Positions 43,605 through 52,524 are shown, counted from the stretch's first letter. The stretch is DNA of 64,000 bases from Halopiger goleimassiliensis (GCF_000455345.1 NZ_HG315690.1:1253742-1317741); one strand, 5' to 3'. Numbers and translations: made by a program. Notes: a model not told the origin generated them from the letters alone.

Positions 43605-45530
43605 TCAGTCGTCACCCGCGGCCGAGGCACCGCCGTCGCCCGCGCTGACGCCCGTTCCGGGGCCGATTTCGATACCGAGGTCGTCGAGTTTCTCGTCCGG
43701 CACGACCCCGTCGATCCAGCCGCGGTGGTCGTAGTACTCCGCTTTCATCTCCTCGAGTTCGCAGTACTCGCCCTCGCTGGCCCCCTGACCGGCGATGCCG
43801 TCCTCGAGGAACCGGTCGGGCAGCGAGTCGTCCTCGCCGTCGAAGCCAGCGAGGTTGTTGTAGTAGCGCTCGAGGTTGTAGATCCGCTCGCCGGCCGCCA
43901 GCAGGTCCTCCTCGTCGACGTCGCGGCCGGTGATCCCGTTGTACTGGAGGACGTACTCCTCGATGCCCTCGGCGAAGGCGTTGAACTTGCAGATGTCGAA
44001 GCTGTCGGAGATGGCGTGCAGATCCTGGAACTCGGCGGCGAGTTCGCCCTTCCCCTCCCACTCGTAGGGATCGACCTTCTCGGGGACGCCCAGGATCTCG
44101 GCGGCGGGCGTGTACGCCCGCAGGTGGCAAGCGCCACGGTTCGAGGTCGCGTAGCCGATGCCCATCCCCTTCATGCAGCGCGGATCGTACGCGGGGATGG
44201 TCTGGCCCTTGACCGCCAGCGAGTTGTCGTGGGCGTCCATCGCCTCGGCGACGCGGCGCGGGCCTTCGGCGAGCAGGTCCGCGAGATCGCCCTCCCGGCG
44301 GCCGATCTTCTCGAGCAACTCGATCATCGTCTCGGTGTCGCCCCACTCGAGTCCGAGGTCGTCGAGTTTGCCCTCCTCGGTCATCTCCATGGCCATCGCG
44401 AGCATGTTGCCGGCCTCGATGGTGTCGATACCCATGTCGTTACAGCGGTCGATCATCACGGCCACGGCGTCGCGGTCGTCGTTCATCGAGTTCGGCCCGA
44501 GCGCGTAGGCCGACTCGTACTCGAAGCTCTCCATCCGGACGTTCATCTCCTCGCCCTTGTGCCGGTGGGTGACCTCGACCTCCTTCTTGCAGGCGACCGG
44601 ACAGGAGTGACAGGTCGGCTCGTCGACGAGGATGTTCTCGCGGACGTTCTCGCCCGAGACGCGCTCGGCGTCGAGGTCGCCGCCCTCGGACTCGCGGGCG
44701 CTTCGGGTGCTCGTGTACTCGCCGTTGCGCGTCGGCAGGCCGTCCATCTCCTCGGTGACGTTCATCAGGACGTTGGTGCCGAACTGCGAGAGACCACCCT
44801 CGTTGGGTGCAGTCACCTCGGACTCCTGAATGGCCTGCATGGCCTGCTGGTGGCCCTCCCTGAACGTCTCGGGATCGGCCGGTTTCGGCATCTCCGTTCC
44901 GGATTTGACGACGACCGCCTTGAGGTTCTTCGAGCCCATCACACAGCCCGTGCCGCCGCGACCGGAGGCCCGGTCGTCCTCGTTCATGATACAGGCGTAC
45001 CGCACCTGGTTCTCGCCGCCCGGTCCGATCCCCATGATCGAGAGGTTCTTCCCGTACTCGCCCTCGAGTTCGTCCTCGATGGCGTCGCGGGCGTCGTGAA
45101 AGCCCTCGCCCCAGAGGTGGGAGGCGTCCCGGAGTTCGACCTCGCCGTCCTCGACGTAGGCGTAGACCGGCTCGTCGGCCTGCCCGTCGAACAGCAGGCC
45201 GTCGAAGCCGGCCCACTTCAGCCGTGCGCCGGACCAGCCCCCGTGGTGGCTGTCGGTGACCGTCCCCGTCAGCGGCGACTTCGTACAGACGGCGATCCGG
45301 CCGCTCATCGTGGTCTGCGTGCCCGAGAGCGGCCCGTTCACGAACGCGAGCAGGTTCTCCGGGCCGAGCGGATCGACGTCCGGTCCCTGCTCGAAGACGT
45401 ACTTGACCCCGAGGCCCCGTGCGCCGATGTACTTCGTCGCGTCCTCGTCGTCGATCGATTCGTAGTCGACCGACCCCTCGGAGAGATCGATGCGTGCGAC
45501 CCGGTCCTGGAACCCGCCGAGCGTTGTCAT
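43605..45530 (-). CDS. aor: Aldehyde ferredoxin oxidoreductase (tungstopterin)
   Basis: 641 residues, normal for the AOR family. It oxidises aldehydes to acids with ferredoxin as acceptor. The N-terminal pterin-binding domain includes R-G-L-G-V-K-Y and G-P-L-S-G-T. The 4Fe-4S motif is C-H-S-C-P-V-A-C at about 303-310, with the fourth Cys at about 515 (F-D-I-C-K-F). No accessory gene is adjacent, but SAMP1 and MoaD-like genes for pterin synthesis are about 8 and 3 kb away. Confidence 0.94.
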   Translation of the reverse strand: MTTLGGFQDRVARIDLSEGSVDYESIDDEDATKYIGARGLGVKYVFEQGPDVDPLGPENLLAFVNGPLSGTQTTMSGRIAVCTKSPLTGTVTDSHHGGWSGARLKWAGFDGLLFDGQADEPVYAYVEDGEVELRDASHLWGEGFHDARDAIEDELEGEYGKNLSIMGIGPGGENQVRYACIMNEDDRASGRGGTGCVMGSKNLKAVVVKSGTEMPKPADPETFREGHQQAMQAIQESEVTAPNEGGLSQFGTNVLMNVTEEMDGLPTRNGEYTSTRSARESEGGDLDAERVSGENVRENILVDEPTCHSCPVACKKEVEVTHRHKGEEMNVRMESFEYESAYALGPNSMNDDRDAVAVMIDRCNDMGIDTIEAGNMLAMAMEMTEEGKLDDLGLEWGDTETMIELLEKIGRREGDLADLLAEGPRRVAEAMDAHDNSLAVKGQTIPAYDPRCMKGMGIGYATSNRGACHLRAYTPAAEILGVPEKVDPYEWEGKGELAAEFQDLHAISDSFDICKFNAFAEGIEEYVLQYNGITGRDVDEEDLLAAGERIYNLERYYNNLAGFDGEDDSLPDRFLEDGIAGQGASEGEYCELEEMKAEYYDHRGWIDGVVPDEKLDDLGIEIGPGTGVSAGDGGASAAGDD

Positions 45531-45725
45531 GGTAAGCGCTAGGACTAGAATAGGACGGCTACCACGTTAGTTGTTAGCACCCATACGTAACCACATCCAA
45601 TTACGAGCAATCGCACGTCGATAGCCGTCACGGACGGATTACCCTCGCCGCTGTCGGCAAAATACGCGTGACTCGAGCTGGCAAACGTTGCGCGTTCGTA
45701 ATCGCTTCTCGGTCGTCCGCCGCGG

Positions 45726-45914
45726 CTACAACAGGAGGGCGACGATGGCCAGCACGATGAAGATCAGCACGAAGATCCGTGCGATCTCCATCGAGATACC
45801 GGCCACGCCGCGGGCACCCACGGCGGCCGCCAGGATCGCGAGGACGAAGAACACGATCGCCCAGTACAGGAAATCGCCACCGCCGAGCTGTAACGGGAGT
45901 GCGAACGCGTGCAT
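45726..45914 (-). CDS. DUF1328-like small membrane protein
   Basis: 62 residues from the ATG at 45914. Two hydrophobic helices, [19 protein letters not shown] and [11 protein letters not shown], are the DUF1328 pattern. Function unknown. Its gene is isolated, with about 190-220 bp on each side. Confidence 0.85.
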   Translation of the reverse strand: MHAFALPLQLGGGDFLYWAIVFFVLAILAAAVGARGVAGISMEIARIFVLIFIVLAIVALLL

Positions 45915-46105
45915 GCGACCCGCTACCACGACGCCGCACATAAACGCCCGACACCGTCCGCTACGTGGGGGTCCGGTAATCGCGGACTACAGATCGGAAC
46001 CCCGAACGGTCCGAGTGGTCACACGACGGAGCGGCTTTCGAGAGCTGTATCGGTCCCGATAACCGGTTTCTCAACTGAACGGTCTCGCGATCGGGCGAAT
46101 CACGA

Positions 46106-46137
46106 GTGTTATTAGCTACCGCGTTGTACGTTAACAC
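46106..46137 (+). promoter_or_regulatory. Promoter and inverted repeat before the HVO_0649-like gene
   Basis: GTGTTATTAGC (46106-46116) is a TATA-like element about 25 nt before the ATG at 46138. GTGTTA (46106-46111) and TAACAC (46132-46137) form a 6-bp inverted repeat that brackets the promoter and the start codon. Confidence 0.35.
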
Positions 46138-46332
46138 ATGTCTGTGTACCAGTCACCGTTCGAGCGGCTCCGGCGGACGTTCGACGAGGAGGATCTCGAG
46201 TGCCGCCACTGTGGCTACCGGAACACCGACGGCGACTGGCGGGTGACGACCTCCGGCAGTCGCGTCCGGTACCAGCTCGTCTGTCCCGCCTGTGACGCCG
46301 TCGAAACCCGGGAGTTGCGGCTCGGGTCGTAG
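46138..46332 (+). CDS. HVO_0649-family zinc-finger protein
   Basis: 64 residues. S-P-F-E-R-L-R near the start, C-R-H-C-G and C-P-A-C-D as zinc ligands, and the arrangement G-D-W-R-V-T-T-S-G-S-R-V-R-Y match the haloarchaeal HVO_0649 family by recall. Function unknown. Confidence 0.82.
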   Translation: MSVYQSPFERLRRTFDEEDLECRHCGYRNTDGDWRVTTSGSRVRYQLVCPACDAVETRELRLGS

Positions 46333-46454
46333 TCAGTACGCCGCTCGTAGCGATCCGTCGGTTGGCCAGTTCTGCTGTCGCTGTCGTCGGCAGTACCGCC
46401 GCGTATTGGCCGGTAGCGAGGGGTTGTTAGGCCTGGCTCCACCAACGTCCGCGC

Positions 46455-47693
46455 ATGATCGACCTCGACCGGGAACGCCTCGTGGAACTGATGACCGAAC
46501 AGGCCGAGATCGGTACGACCGCCGACGGCGGCCTGGACCGGCAGGCGCTTACCGACGCGGATCGGGACGCCCGAGACTGGTTTCGCGACCGACTCGAGGA
46601 GGCGGGTCTCGAGGTCCGAATCGACGCCATCGGGAACGTCTTCGGACGCCGGGAGGGAACGGACCCCGACGCCGCGCCGATCCTCGTCGGGTCGCACCTC
46701 GACTCCCAGCCCAACGGGGGGATCTACGACGGCGCGCTGGGCGTCGTCGCGGCCCTCGAACTCGTCTTCGCGCTGAACGACGCGGGAATCGAGACCGTCC
46801 ACCCGATCGAGGTCGTCGACTGGACGAACGAGGAGGGGACGCGCTTTCAGCCGGGCTTGCAGGGCAGCGGCGTCTGGGTCGGGGAGTACGACCTCGAGAC
46901 CCAGTACGAGACGACCGACGCGGAGGGGCGGCGACTGGAGGACGAACTCGAACGGATCGGCTACCTGGGTGAGACCCCCGCCGAACCGCAGGAACCCTAC
47001 GAGGCCTACCTCGAATTGCACGTCGAACAGGGGCCACGGCTGGATCGCTCGAGCGCGGACGTCGGCGTCGTCACCGGGGTCGTCGGCATCACCTGGGGCG
47101 AACTCACGTTCCAGGGCGAGGCGAACCACTCGGGGACGACCCCCATGCACTACCGCAACGACGCGCTGGTGGCCGCGGCCGACGTGGCGACGGCCGTCCG
47201 CCGGATCGCCGCCTCGCTGGGGTCCGACACCGTCGGAACCGTCGGCTCCGTCGACGTCGCGCCGAACTCGATCAACGTCGTCCCCGGCGAGGTGACGATG
47301 ACGTGGGGGTTCCGGGACCCGGACGACGGGGTGATCGAACGGGCACGCGAGGAGGTCGTTGCGGAGGCGAACCGCGCCGCCGACCGAGAGGGCGTCGCTC
47401 TCGAATACGAGGAGACGATGCGGACCTCGAGTGTCGACTTCGCGGATCGGTGCGTGGAGACCGTCGACGCGGTCGCCGAGGACCTCGGCTACGAGCGCCT
47501 GCGGCTGGAGTCGGGCGCGGGCCACGACGCCATGCACCTGGCGTCGGTGACCGACGCGGGGATGGTCTTCGCCGTCAGCGAGGACGGCGTGAGCCACTCG
47601 CCCGAGGAGTACACGAGCTGGGACGACTGCTACGCGGCGGCCGAGACGCTGGCGAACGCCGCGGTTCGGCTGGCCGAGCCGGTGACGGACTAG
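46455..47693 (+). CDS. M20 family zinc hydrolase (N-carbamoyl-amino acid/allantoate amidohydrolase type)
   Basis: 412 residues, right for the carbamoylase/ureidoglycolate group. Metal-site motifs: G-S-H-L-D-S-Q (His and Asp), D-G-A-L-G-V, D-W-T-N-E-E-G-T-R-F (Glu), H-V-E-Q-G-P, and a C-terminal S-G-A-G-H-D-A-M. These cleave N-carbamoyl amino acids or allantoate to release ammonia and CO2. The gene converges on and overlaps the creatininase-family gene by 4 bp. Context suggests degradation of hydantoins or related amides. Confidence 0.88.
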   Translation: MIDLDRERLVELMTEQAEIGTTADGGLDRQALTDADRDARDWFRDRLEEAGLEVRIDAIGNVFGRREGTDPDAAPILVGSHLDSQPNGGIYDGALGVVAALELVFALNDAGIETVHPIEVVDWTNEEGTRFQPGLQGSGVWVGEYDLETQYETTDAEGRRLEDELERIGYLGETPAEPQEPYEAYLELHVEQGPRLDRSSADVGVVTGVVGITWGELTFQGEANHSGTTPMHYRNDALVAAADVATAVRRIAASLGSDTVGTVGSVDVAPNSINVVPGEVTMTWGFRDPDDGVIERAREEVVAEANRAADREGVALEYEETMRTSSVDFADRCVETVDAVAEDLGYERLRLESGAGHDAMHLASVTDAGMVFAVSEDGVSHSPEEYTSWDDCYAAAETLANAAVRLAEPVTD

Positions 47694-48490
47694 ACGACCG
47701 ACTGCCCCGCCTCGAGCGCTTCCACGAGGTCGGTCACCTGTGAGACCGCGTTCTCGAGCAGTTTCGCGCCCGTCTCCTCGGTGGCGGCGGTCGGATCGCC
47801 GACGTTGCCGGCCTCGGTGAGTCGTTCCATGTCCGTCGCCGACAGCGCCCAGCCGACGCGGTTGTCGCCGTAGGCGTCGTAGGCCGTCAGCGGGAGCGCC
47901 TCCTCGGGTGGATCGACCCGCTCGGCCTCGTCCATCCGCACGAGGTCGGGCCGCAGCGAGAGCATCAGGCTCGTCTCGAACTCGGAACCGTGGAAGGAGA
48001 CCTCGGTCGTGCGGTGTTCGTTCGCCGCGTCCTCGAAGACCGAGACGAGGGGGACGTGGAACGCCTGGACGTCGCGTTTCGTCCGCAGTTCGCGGACGAC
48101 GACGTCGAGTTCCGGATCCTGGGCGAGGTAGTGCCCGTTGACCAGCAACACGTTCTCGACGCCCCACTCGCTGGCGGACGCGCAGATATCGAAGACGTAC
48201 CGCTGGAACGTCTCCGACTCGACGGTGAACGTGCCCGGTTTGAACGTGTGGTGCGGCGAGACCCCGTACCAGACCGGCGGCGCGACCAGACAGTCGGTTC
48301 GCTCGCCGACCCGCTCGCAGATCCCCTCCGGCATGAACACGTCGACGCCGAGGGGCATGTGGTGGCCGTGTTGTTCCGTGCTGCCGACCGGCAGCAGCAA
48401 CGTCTCGGTCTCCTCGAGGGCGGCCTCGACGTCCCGCCAGGTCATCTCGTCGAGCCGGTACGGTCGCTCGATGGCATCGTCGCCAGTCAT
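47690..48490 (-). CDS. Creatininase family protein
   Basis: 266 residues. L-L-P-V-G-S-T-E-Q-H-G-H-H and G-V-D-V-F provide the His/Asp metal ligands. V-L-L-V-N-G-H-Y and S-F-H-G-S-E-F-E-T-S are the later active-site motifs, although the usual N-G-H-G-G-N is here N-G-H-Y, so the exact substrate may differ from creatinine. Members open cyclic amides (creatinine, formamidopyrimidines). Convergent with the carbamoylase gene. Confidence 0.87.
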   Translation of the reverse strand: MTGDDAIERPYRLDEMTWRDVEAALEETETLLLPVGSTEQHGHHMPLGVDVFMPEGICERVGERTDCLVAPPVWYGVSPHHTFKPGTFTVESETFQRYVFDICASASEWGVENVLLVNGHYLAQDPELDVVVRELRTKRDVQAFHVPLVSVFEDAANEHRTTEVSFHGSEFETSLMLSLRPDLVRMDEAERVDPPEEALPLTAYDAYGDNRVGWALSATDMERLTEAGNVGDPTAATEETGAKLLENAVSQVTDLVEALEAGQSVV

Positions 48491-48576
48491 GGCCGCCCGT
48501 AGTCCTCGCACCGTCTTGGGGTTACGGGTAGCGGACGCCCGGGCCGTTCGGTGGACGGACCGAGAGCCGGGCGACG

Positions 48577-49293
48577 TCAGTGCTCGAACAGCGTGCCGAG
48601 CGAAACCTCCGCGTCGTCGACCCCCATCGTCCGGAGCGCGTCCCACAGCGTCGCCTGGTTGCTCGTGACGACCGGTTTCCCCAGGTCGGCCTCGAGCGGT
48701 TCGACGATCGGTGCCGTATGGTAGCCCGTACAGCTGATGAACACGCAGTCGGCGTCCGCGTGATCGAGGGCGCGCGCCTGCCGATAGGCAGTCTCGGGCG
48801 ACTGGCGTCCGAACTCGGTGTCCGTCTCCAGGCCGAGACCGTCGACGTCGACGACGACGTAGCCGGAATCCTCGAGAAACTCACGTTCGCGCGCGTTGAG
48901 GTCGTCGACGTACGGCGTCGCGACGGCGATCGAGGTGGCCTCGAGCGCGTCGAACGCGCGCTTGATCGAGGCCGCCGTCGCGACGCTCGGTACGTCCGCG
49001 GTCTCGGCGATGCGGTCCTCGATCGACCGTTCGTAGCCGACGCCTTCGACGAGACTCCCGGTCGTACACGCGTACGCGATGACGTCTGGTTCGACCGTCG
49101 CGAGTAACTCGGCGCTGCGATCGATCCCGTCGTTCATCCCCTCGAGGGAGTCGGCGTCCACGACGCCGTCCTCGAGGAAAATCCGCGACGAATGCACTGC
49201 GACGCCGTCGGGACAGTTGTTCGCGAACTCGGCTTCACAGGTCCCGTCGGAGGACGGGACGATCAGTCCGATCCGACCGCGCCACCCGAACAT
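48577..49293 (-). CDS. Asp/Glu racemase superfamily (maleate isomerase/arylmalonate decarboxylase-like)
   Basis: 238 residues. The two catalytic cysteines of this superfamily are visible in Y-A-C-T-T-G-S (N-terminal half) and F-I-S-C-T-G-Y-H-T (C-terminal half). The N terminus I-G-L-I-V-P-S-S-D and conserved G-x-N spacing match maleate cis-trans isomerase-like proteins rather than glutamate racemase. With the amidohydrolases on either side it may be a racemase of hydantoin or carbamoyl amino acids; this is inferred. Confidence 0.88.
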   Translation of the reverse strand: MFGWRGRIGLIVPSSDGTCEAEFANNCPDGVAVHSSRIFLEDGVVDADSLEGMNDGIDRSAELLATVEPDVIAYACTTGSLVEGVGYERSIEDRIAETADVPSVATAASIKRAFDALEATSIAVATPYVDDLNAREREFLEDSGYVVVDVDGLGLETDTEFGRQSPETAYRQARALDHADADCVFISCTGYHTAPIVEPLEADLGKPVVTSNQATLWDALRTMGVDDAEVSLGTLFEH

Positions 49294-49409
49294 ACCGTCA
49301 CGTCGCGCGGCGCGGCTAAAGAGGTGGCGGTCGTCTGAACCGCCGTCCGTCGGTTCCGGTGGGCTCGCGGCCCGTTACGGGGCGTCGATGGTCAGCACGA
49401 CCGGCCGCG

Positions 49410-50615
49410 TTAGAGCGAGCCCACGACGTCGATAACCGTGTTGAGGCCGAGCCAGATGACGAACAGCGCGACCAGTCCGCCGAGCACGTTCTGGGTCGCG
49501 CTGTTTACGTACTCGTCGAGGAGGTCCCGATCGTTGAGCACGTACAGCAGGAAGATCGCGAGGATCGGCAGGAGCAAGCCGTTGGCGACCTGCGCGAAGA
49601 TGATCGCCGAGACGGGTTCGAAGCCGACCGTCGTGGCGAACAGGCCGAACCCGACGATCGACATCCAGATCGCGCGGAACTTCGGTGCCTTGAGGTCCTG
49701 CTCCCAGTTCATGATACCACAGATAGCGTAAGAGGCACCGAGGGGTGCGGTCATCCCGCTCGAGAGGCCGGCGGCGAACAGCCCGATGCCGAACAGCGTC
49801 TGGGCGTAGGAGCCGACGAGCGGTTCGATCTGGTCGGCCATCTCGCCGACGCCGCTGATCTCGGTTCCGGTGGGGAACGCCGCGGCGGCGGTGATCATAA
49901 TCGCGACCATGATCAGCCCGCCGACGCCGATCGAGAGGATCGTGTCGGTGCGGGCATCACGGAGGTTGCCCGATCCACCCCAGCGTTCGTTCGCGGAACT
50001 GGCGTGCAGGAAGAGGTTGTAGCCGACGATCTGGGTCCCCATGATACCGGTTACCAGATAGAGACCACCCTCGGGAATTCCGGTAGGGATGAATCCGGTC
50101 GCGATGCTGGCGATCGACGGTCCGGCGAGGACGGCCGCACCCAGGAACGAGAACGCCATCAGCGCGACCATTCCGACGAGCACGCGCTCGACGAGTTTGT
50201 AGCGACCGACGAAGAGTACGATCGCGATCGTCAGGCCCATCAGCGGTCCCCAGTAGCCCTCGGAGATGCCGGTCAGCGAGGTCAGTCCGCCGGCACCGCC
50301 GATGAGGTCGCCGGCCTGGTACGACGCGGCACCGATACCGATCGCACCGACGACCAAAAGCGCCATCCCCCAGTGGGAGATCGGGTTATCGAACTGGCCC
50401 TCCATCGCCTCGCCGAGGCCCTCGTTCGTGACGATCCCGACGCGAACGGCCATCTCCTGGAGAACGATCGTCCCGAGGGTCGCTACCAGCACTGCCCACA
50501 GCAGAACGTAGTCGAAACTCGCCCCCGTGACGCTGGCCGTCGTGACCGTGCCCGGCCCGGTGAACGAGGCCGCGATTATCGCACCCGGTCCGATGTTTTT
50601 CAACCGCTCGATCAT
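49410..50615 (-). CDS. Nramp-like transporter with non-canonical substrate site
   Basis: 401 residues, 11 membrane segments. The overall sequence is Nramp (A-S-F-T-G-P-G then L-L-W-A-V-L-V-A-T-L-G-T-I-V-L-Q-E). TM1 D-P-G-N is G-P-G-T at residues 20-23, losing the Asp and Asn that bind Mn2+/Fe2+. TM6 M-P-H-N is V-G-Y-N at 197-200, losing the Met. N-L-F-L-H-A-S after it is kept. Such changes occur in Nramp relatives that carry other ions or organics. Its neighbours are amide and guanidine-type hydrolases. TATA-like CTTAAATG lies about 80 nt upstream. Confidence 0.85.
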   Translation of the reverse strand: MIERLKNIGPGAIIAASFTGPGTVTTASVTGASFDYVLLWAVLVATLGTIVLQEMAVRVGIVTNEGLGEAMEGQFDNPISHWGMALLVVGAIGIGAASYQAGDLIGGAGGLTSLTGISEGYWGPLMGLTIAIVLFVGRYKLVERVLVGMVALMAFSFLGAAVLAGPSIASIATGFIPTGIPEGGLYLVTGIMGTQIVGYNLFLHASSANERWGGSGNLRDARTDTILSIGVGGLIMVAIMITAAAAFPTGTEISGVGEMADQIEPLVGSYAQTLFGIGLFAAGLSSGMTAPLGASYAICGIMNWEQDLKAPKFRAIWMSIVGFGLFATTVGFEPVSAIIFAQVANGLLLPILAIFLLYVLNDRDLLDEYVNSATQNVLGGLVALFVIWLGLNTVIDVVGSL

Positions 50616-50920
50616 CGCTTCTCACCCGGTTCGTCCGTCCGTAGCGAACTGCTCTCGCCCATCACACCCAACAGACAGCATTCACTGCATTTAAGAGCTT
50701 TGGAAGATATTAGAATCAGTCCAACGTATTAGCGAATATAGCGATTACTGTCCGAAGAAAATCCGAAAATATAGAACAATTTGGGAAATTTGCCGCATTC
50801 TATGACGAACCAGCACTACACAGTAGACAATGTGGAATATAGTCGAAGAATCAAAGATTTATTGGATTGCCTCCTATCTAAGAGAAGATTTTTACCCATT
50901 AGACAAAGACGTGGTGTCAT
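50616..50920. other. 305-bp AT-rich divergent regulatory region
   Basis: It has far lower GC than the rest of the window. It contains a leftward TATA-like element near 50693 for the Nramp-like gene and a rightward ATTTTTACCC at about 50888-50897 for the ureohydrolase gene. No real ORF is supported: short frames at 50781 and 50830 run into the downstream gene out of frame. Confidence 0.6.
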
Positions 50921-51943
50921 ATGCGATCGGAAACAGCCACGAAATCGTCCAGTCTATCGGACGAGACGGCCGCATTGCTCTCGCCGTACGAGGGATACAG
51001 CATCGACATCGACGACGAGTACGAGACCAACGTCGGGGAACTCATTGCCGATGCCCACGACGCCGATCTCGAGGCGGCCGACGTCGGCCTGCTCGGCATC
51101 CCCTCCGACACCGGCTGCGTCGCCGGCGCTCGTGGCTCGCGGTTCGGCCCGGACGGGGTTCGGGACAACCTCACGCACGGCACCTGCTACAATCCCGAAC
51201 TCGACATCGACATCAGTTCCGGGCTGAACGTCGTCGACTTCGGCGACGTCTCGGTCGCCCACACCGACCTCCTCGAGACCCACGACCGGGTCGAGCGGGT
51301 CCTGACCGAGGTCACCGAGCGCGGGATCTTCCCGATCAGCATCGGCGGCGACCACTCGCTGACCTACCCGACCGCCAAGGCCCTGATGAACGCGACCGAC
51401 GGGAACATCGGCGTCGTCAACGTCGACGCCCACCACGACGTTCGCCACTCCCACGGCGGCGAACTCTCGGCCGGAACGCCGTTCCGCCGCCTGCTCGAGG
51501 ACGACTCGGGCAAACTCGACCACGAGAACTTCGTCGAACTCGGTCTCTCGGGCTGGCACAACACCAAAGAGTACGTCGACTGGGTCCGGGACAACGGTGC
51601 GGAGATCGTCACCGCGCGCGAGGTCCACCGCGACGGCGTCGATCCCGCCGTCGAACGCGCGCTCGAGGTCGCCACCGACGGCACCGACGCCGTCTTCGTC
51701 TCCATCGACATCGACGTCCTCGATCCGGCGGCCGCACCCGGAACCTGTGCGCCCAGCCCCGGCGGCCTGCTCAACCACCAGGTGCTCGAGATCGCCTACC
51801 AGCTGGGACGCGACGAACGGGTCAAGGGCGCAGATCTGATGGAGGTCGCCCCGCCCCTCGAGAGCGACGACATCACGGCCCAGATGGGCGCGGCCGTCGT
51901 AACCCAACTGTTCGGTGCCCGGAAGGAAGCGCTCGAGGCGTAA
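50921..51943 (+). CDS. speB: Ureohydrolase (agmatinase/arginase family)
   Basis: 340 residues. Mn2+ ligand motifs are intact: G-G-D-H-S (about 143-147), N-V-D-A-H-H-D-V-R (about 168-176) and S-I-D-I-D-V-L-D-P (about 260-268). It hydrolyses a guanidino or amidino compound to urea plus amine. Agmatine, guanidinobutyrate and formimidoylglutamate are all possible. A divergent promoter is shared with the Nramp-like gene, and an Lrp regulator lies just downstream on the other strand. The leaderless start was chosen from the TATA spacing. Confidence 0.9.
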   Translation: MRSETATKSSSLSDETAALLSPYEGYSIDIDDEYETNVGELIADAHDADLEAADVGLLGIPSDTGCVAGARGSRFGPDGVRDNLTHGTCYNPELDIDISSGLNVVDFGDVSVAHTDLLETHDRVERVLTEVTERGIFPISIGGDHSLTYPTAKALMNATDGNIGVVNVDAHHDVRHSHGGELSAGTPFRRLLEDDSGKLDHENFVELGLSGWHNTKEYVDWVRDNGAEIVTAREVHRDGVDPAVERALEVATDGTDAVFVSIDIDVLDPAAAPGTCAPSPGGLLNHQVLEIAYQLGRDERVKGADLMEVAPPLESDDITAQMGAAVVTQLFGARKEALEA

Positions 51944-51971
51944 CCGACCAAAAACGGCCGTCGCGACGGCG

Positions 51972-52472
51972 CTACTCGTCGTCCAGTTCGACGTCGTGGG
52001 CCGCGGCGAGGGTCTCGATGTCGTAGTTCGCGAGGACGTTGCCCCCGTCCTCGATCGTCGAGATGATGTACTGGGAGCTCGTCCGCTCGACCTCGTCGAT
52101 CGACTCGAACGCGCTGATCAGGTCCTCGACGTGATCCTGGCTCGGGAGGTGCGAGATGACGATGAAGTCCGTATCCCCCATCATGAAATACACCTGCGTC
52201 ACGCCGTCGATGTCGGCGAGTTTCTCGCCGACCGTTTGATGGTAATCCTCCTCGAAGACGGCCATGACCTCCGAGATGACGGTGATCCCGAGCCCCGCGG
52301 CCTCCTTGTCGAGGTCGAAGATCTCGTTGCGGATGATCCCGTCCTCTTTCATCTTGTCGATCCGGTAGTAGATGGTCGATTTCGGGATGTCCGTCTCCGC
52401 CTCGATGTCGTTCGGACTGACCGTCCCGTGGTCGGCCATCGCCTTCAGGATCCGAATGTCGGTCTCGTCCAT
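51972..52472 (-). CDS. Lrp/AsnC family transcriptional regulator
   Basis: 166 residues. N-terminal HTH (D-E-T-D-I-R-I-L-K-A-M-A...I-P-K-S-T-I-Y-Y-R-I-D-K-M) and a RAM/ASNC ligand domain (A-V-F-E-E-D-Y, Y-F-M-M-G-D-T-D-F-I-V) are both present. It is convergent with the ureohydrolase gene (28 bp between stops), so it may respond to an amino acid or amine and control this neighbourhood. Confidence 0.92.
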   Translation of the reverse strand: MDETDIRILKAMADHGTVSPNDIEAETDIPKSTIYYRIDKMKEDGIIRNEIFDLDKEAAGLGITVISEVMAVFEEDYHQTVGEKLADIDGVTQVYFMMGDTDFIVISHLPSQDHVEDLISAFESIDEVERTSSQYIISTIEDGGNVLANYDIETLAAAHDVELDDE

Positions 52473-52503
52473 CGGCTGACAGTTCGTTCAACGACTTCAA
52501 ATA

Positions 52504-52524
52504 GGTTCGGTATAGTGTCGAACC
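52504..52524. promoter_or_regulatory. Candidate operator GGTTCG-N9-CGAACC
   Basis: GGTTCG (52504-52509) and CGAACC (52519-52524) form a 6-bp inverted repeat with a 9-nt A-T-rich spacer, about 32-52 nt before the Lrp gene start (52472), where its promoter should be. An autoregulatory Lrp site is plausible. Confidence 0.35.

Noticed and set aside
43725-45542. A 605-codon rightward open frame
   Set aside because: Antisense to the aldehyde ferredoxin oxidoreductase gene, whose motifs are intact.
50830-50950. Possible small ORF (MWNIVEESKIYW...) in the AT-rich gap
   Set aside because: It runs into the ureohydrolase gene out of frame and has no conserved motif. The AT-rich base composition explains its odd residues.
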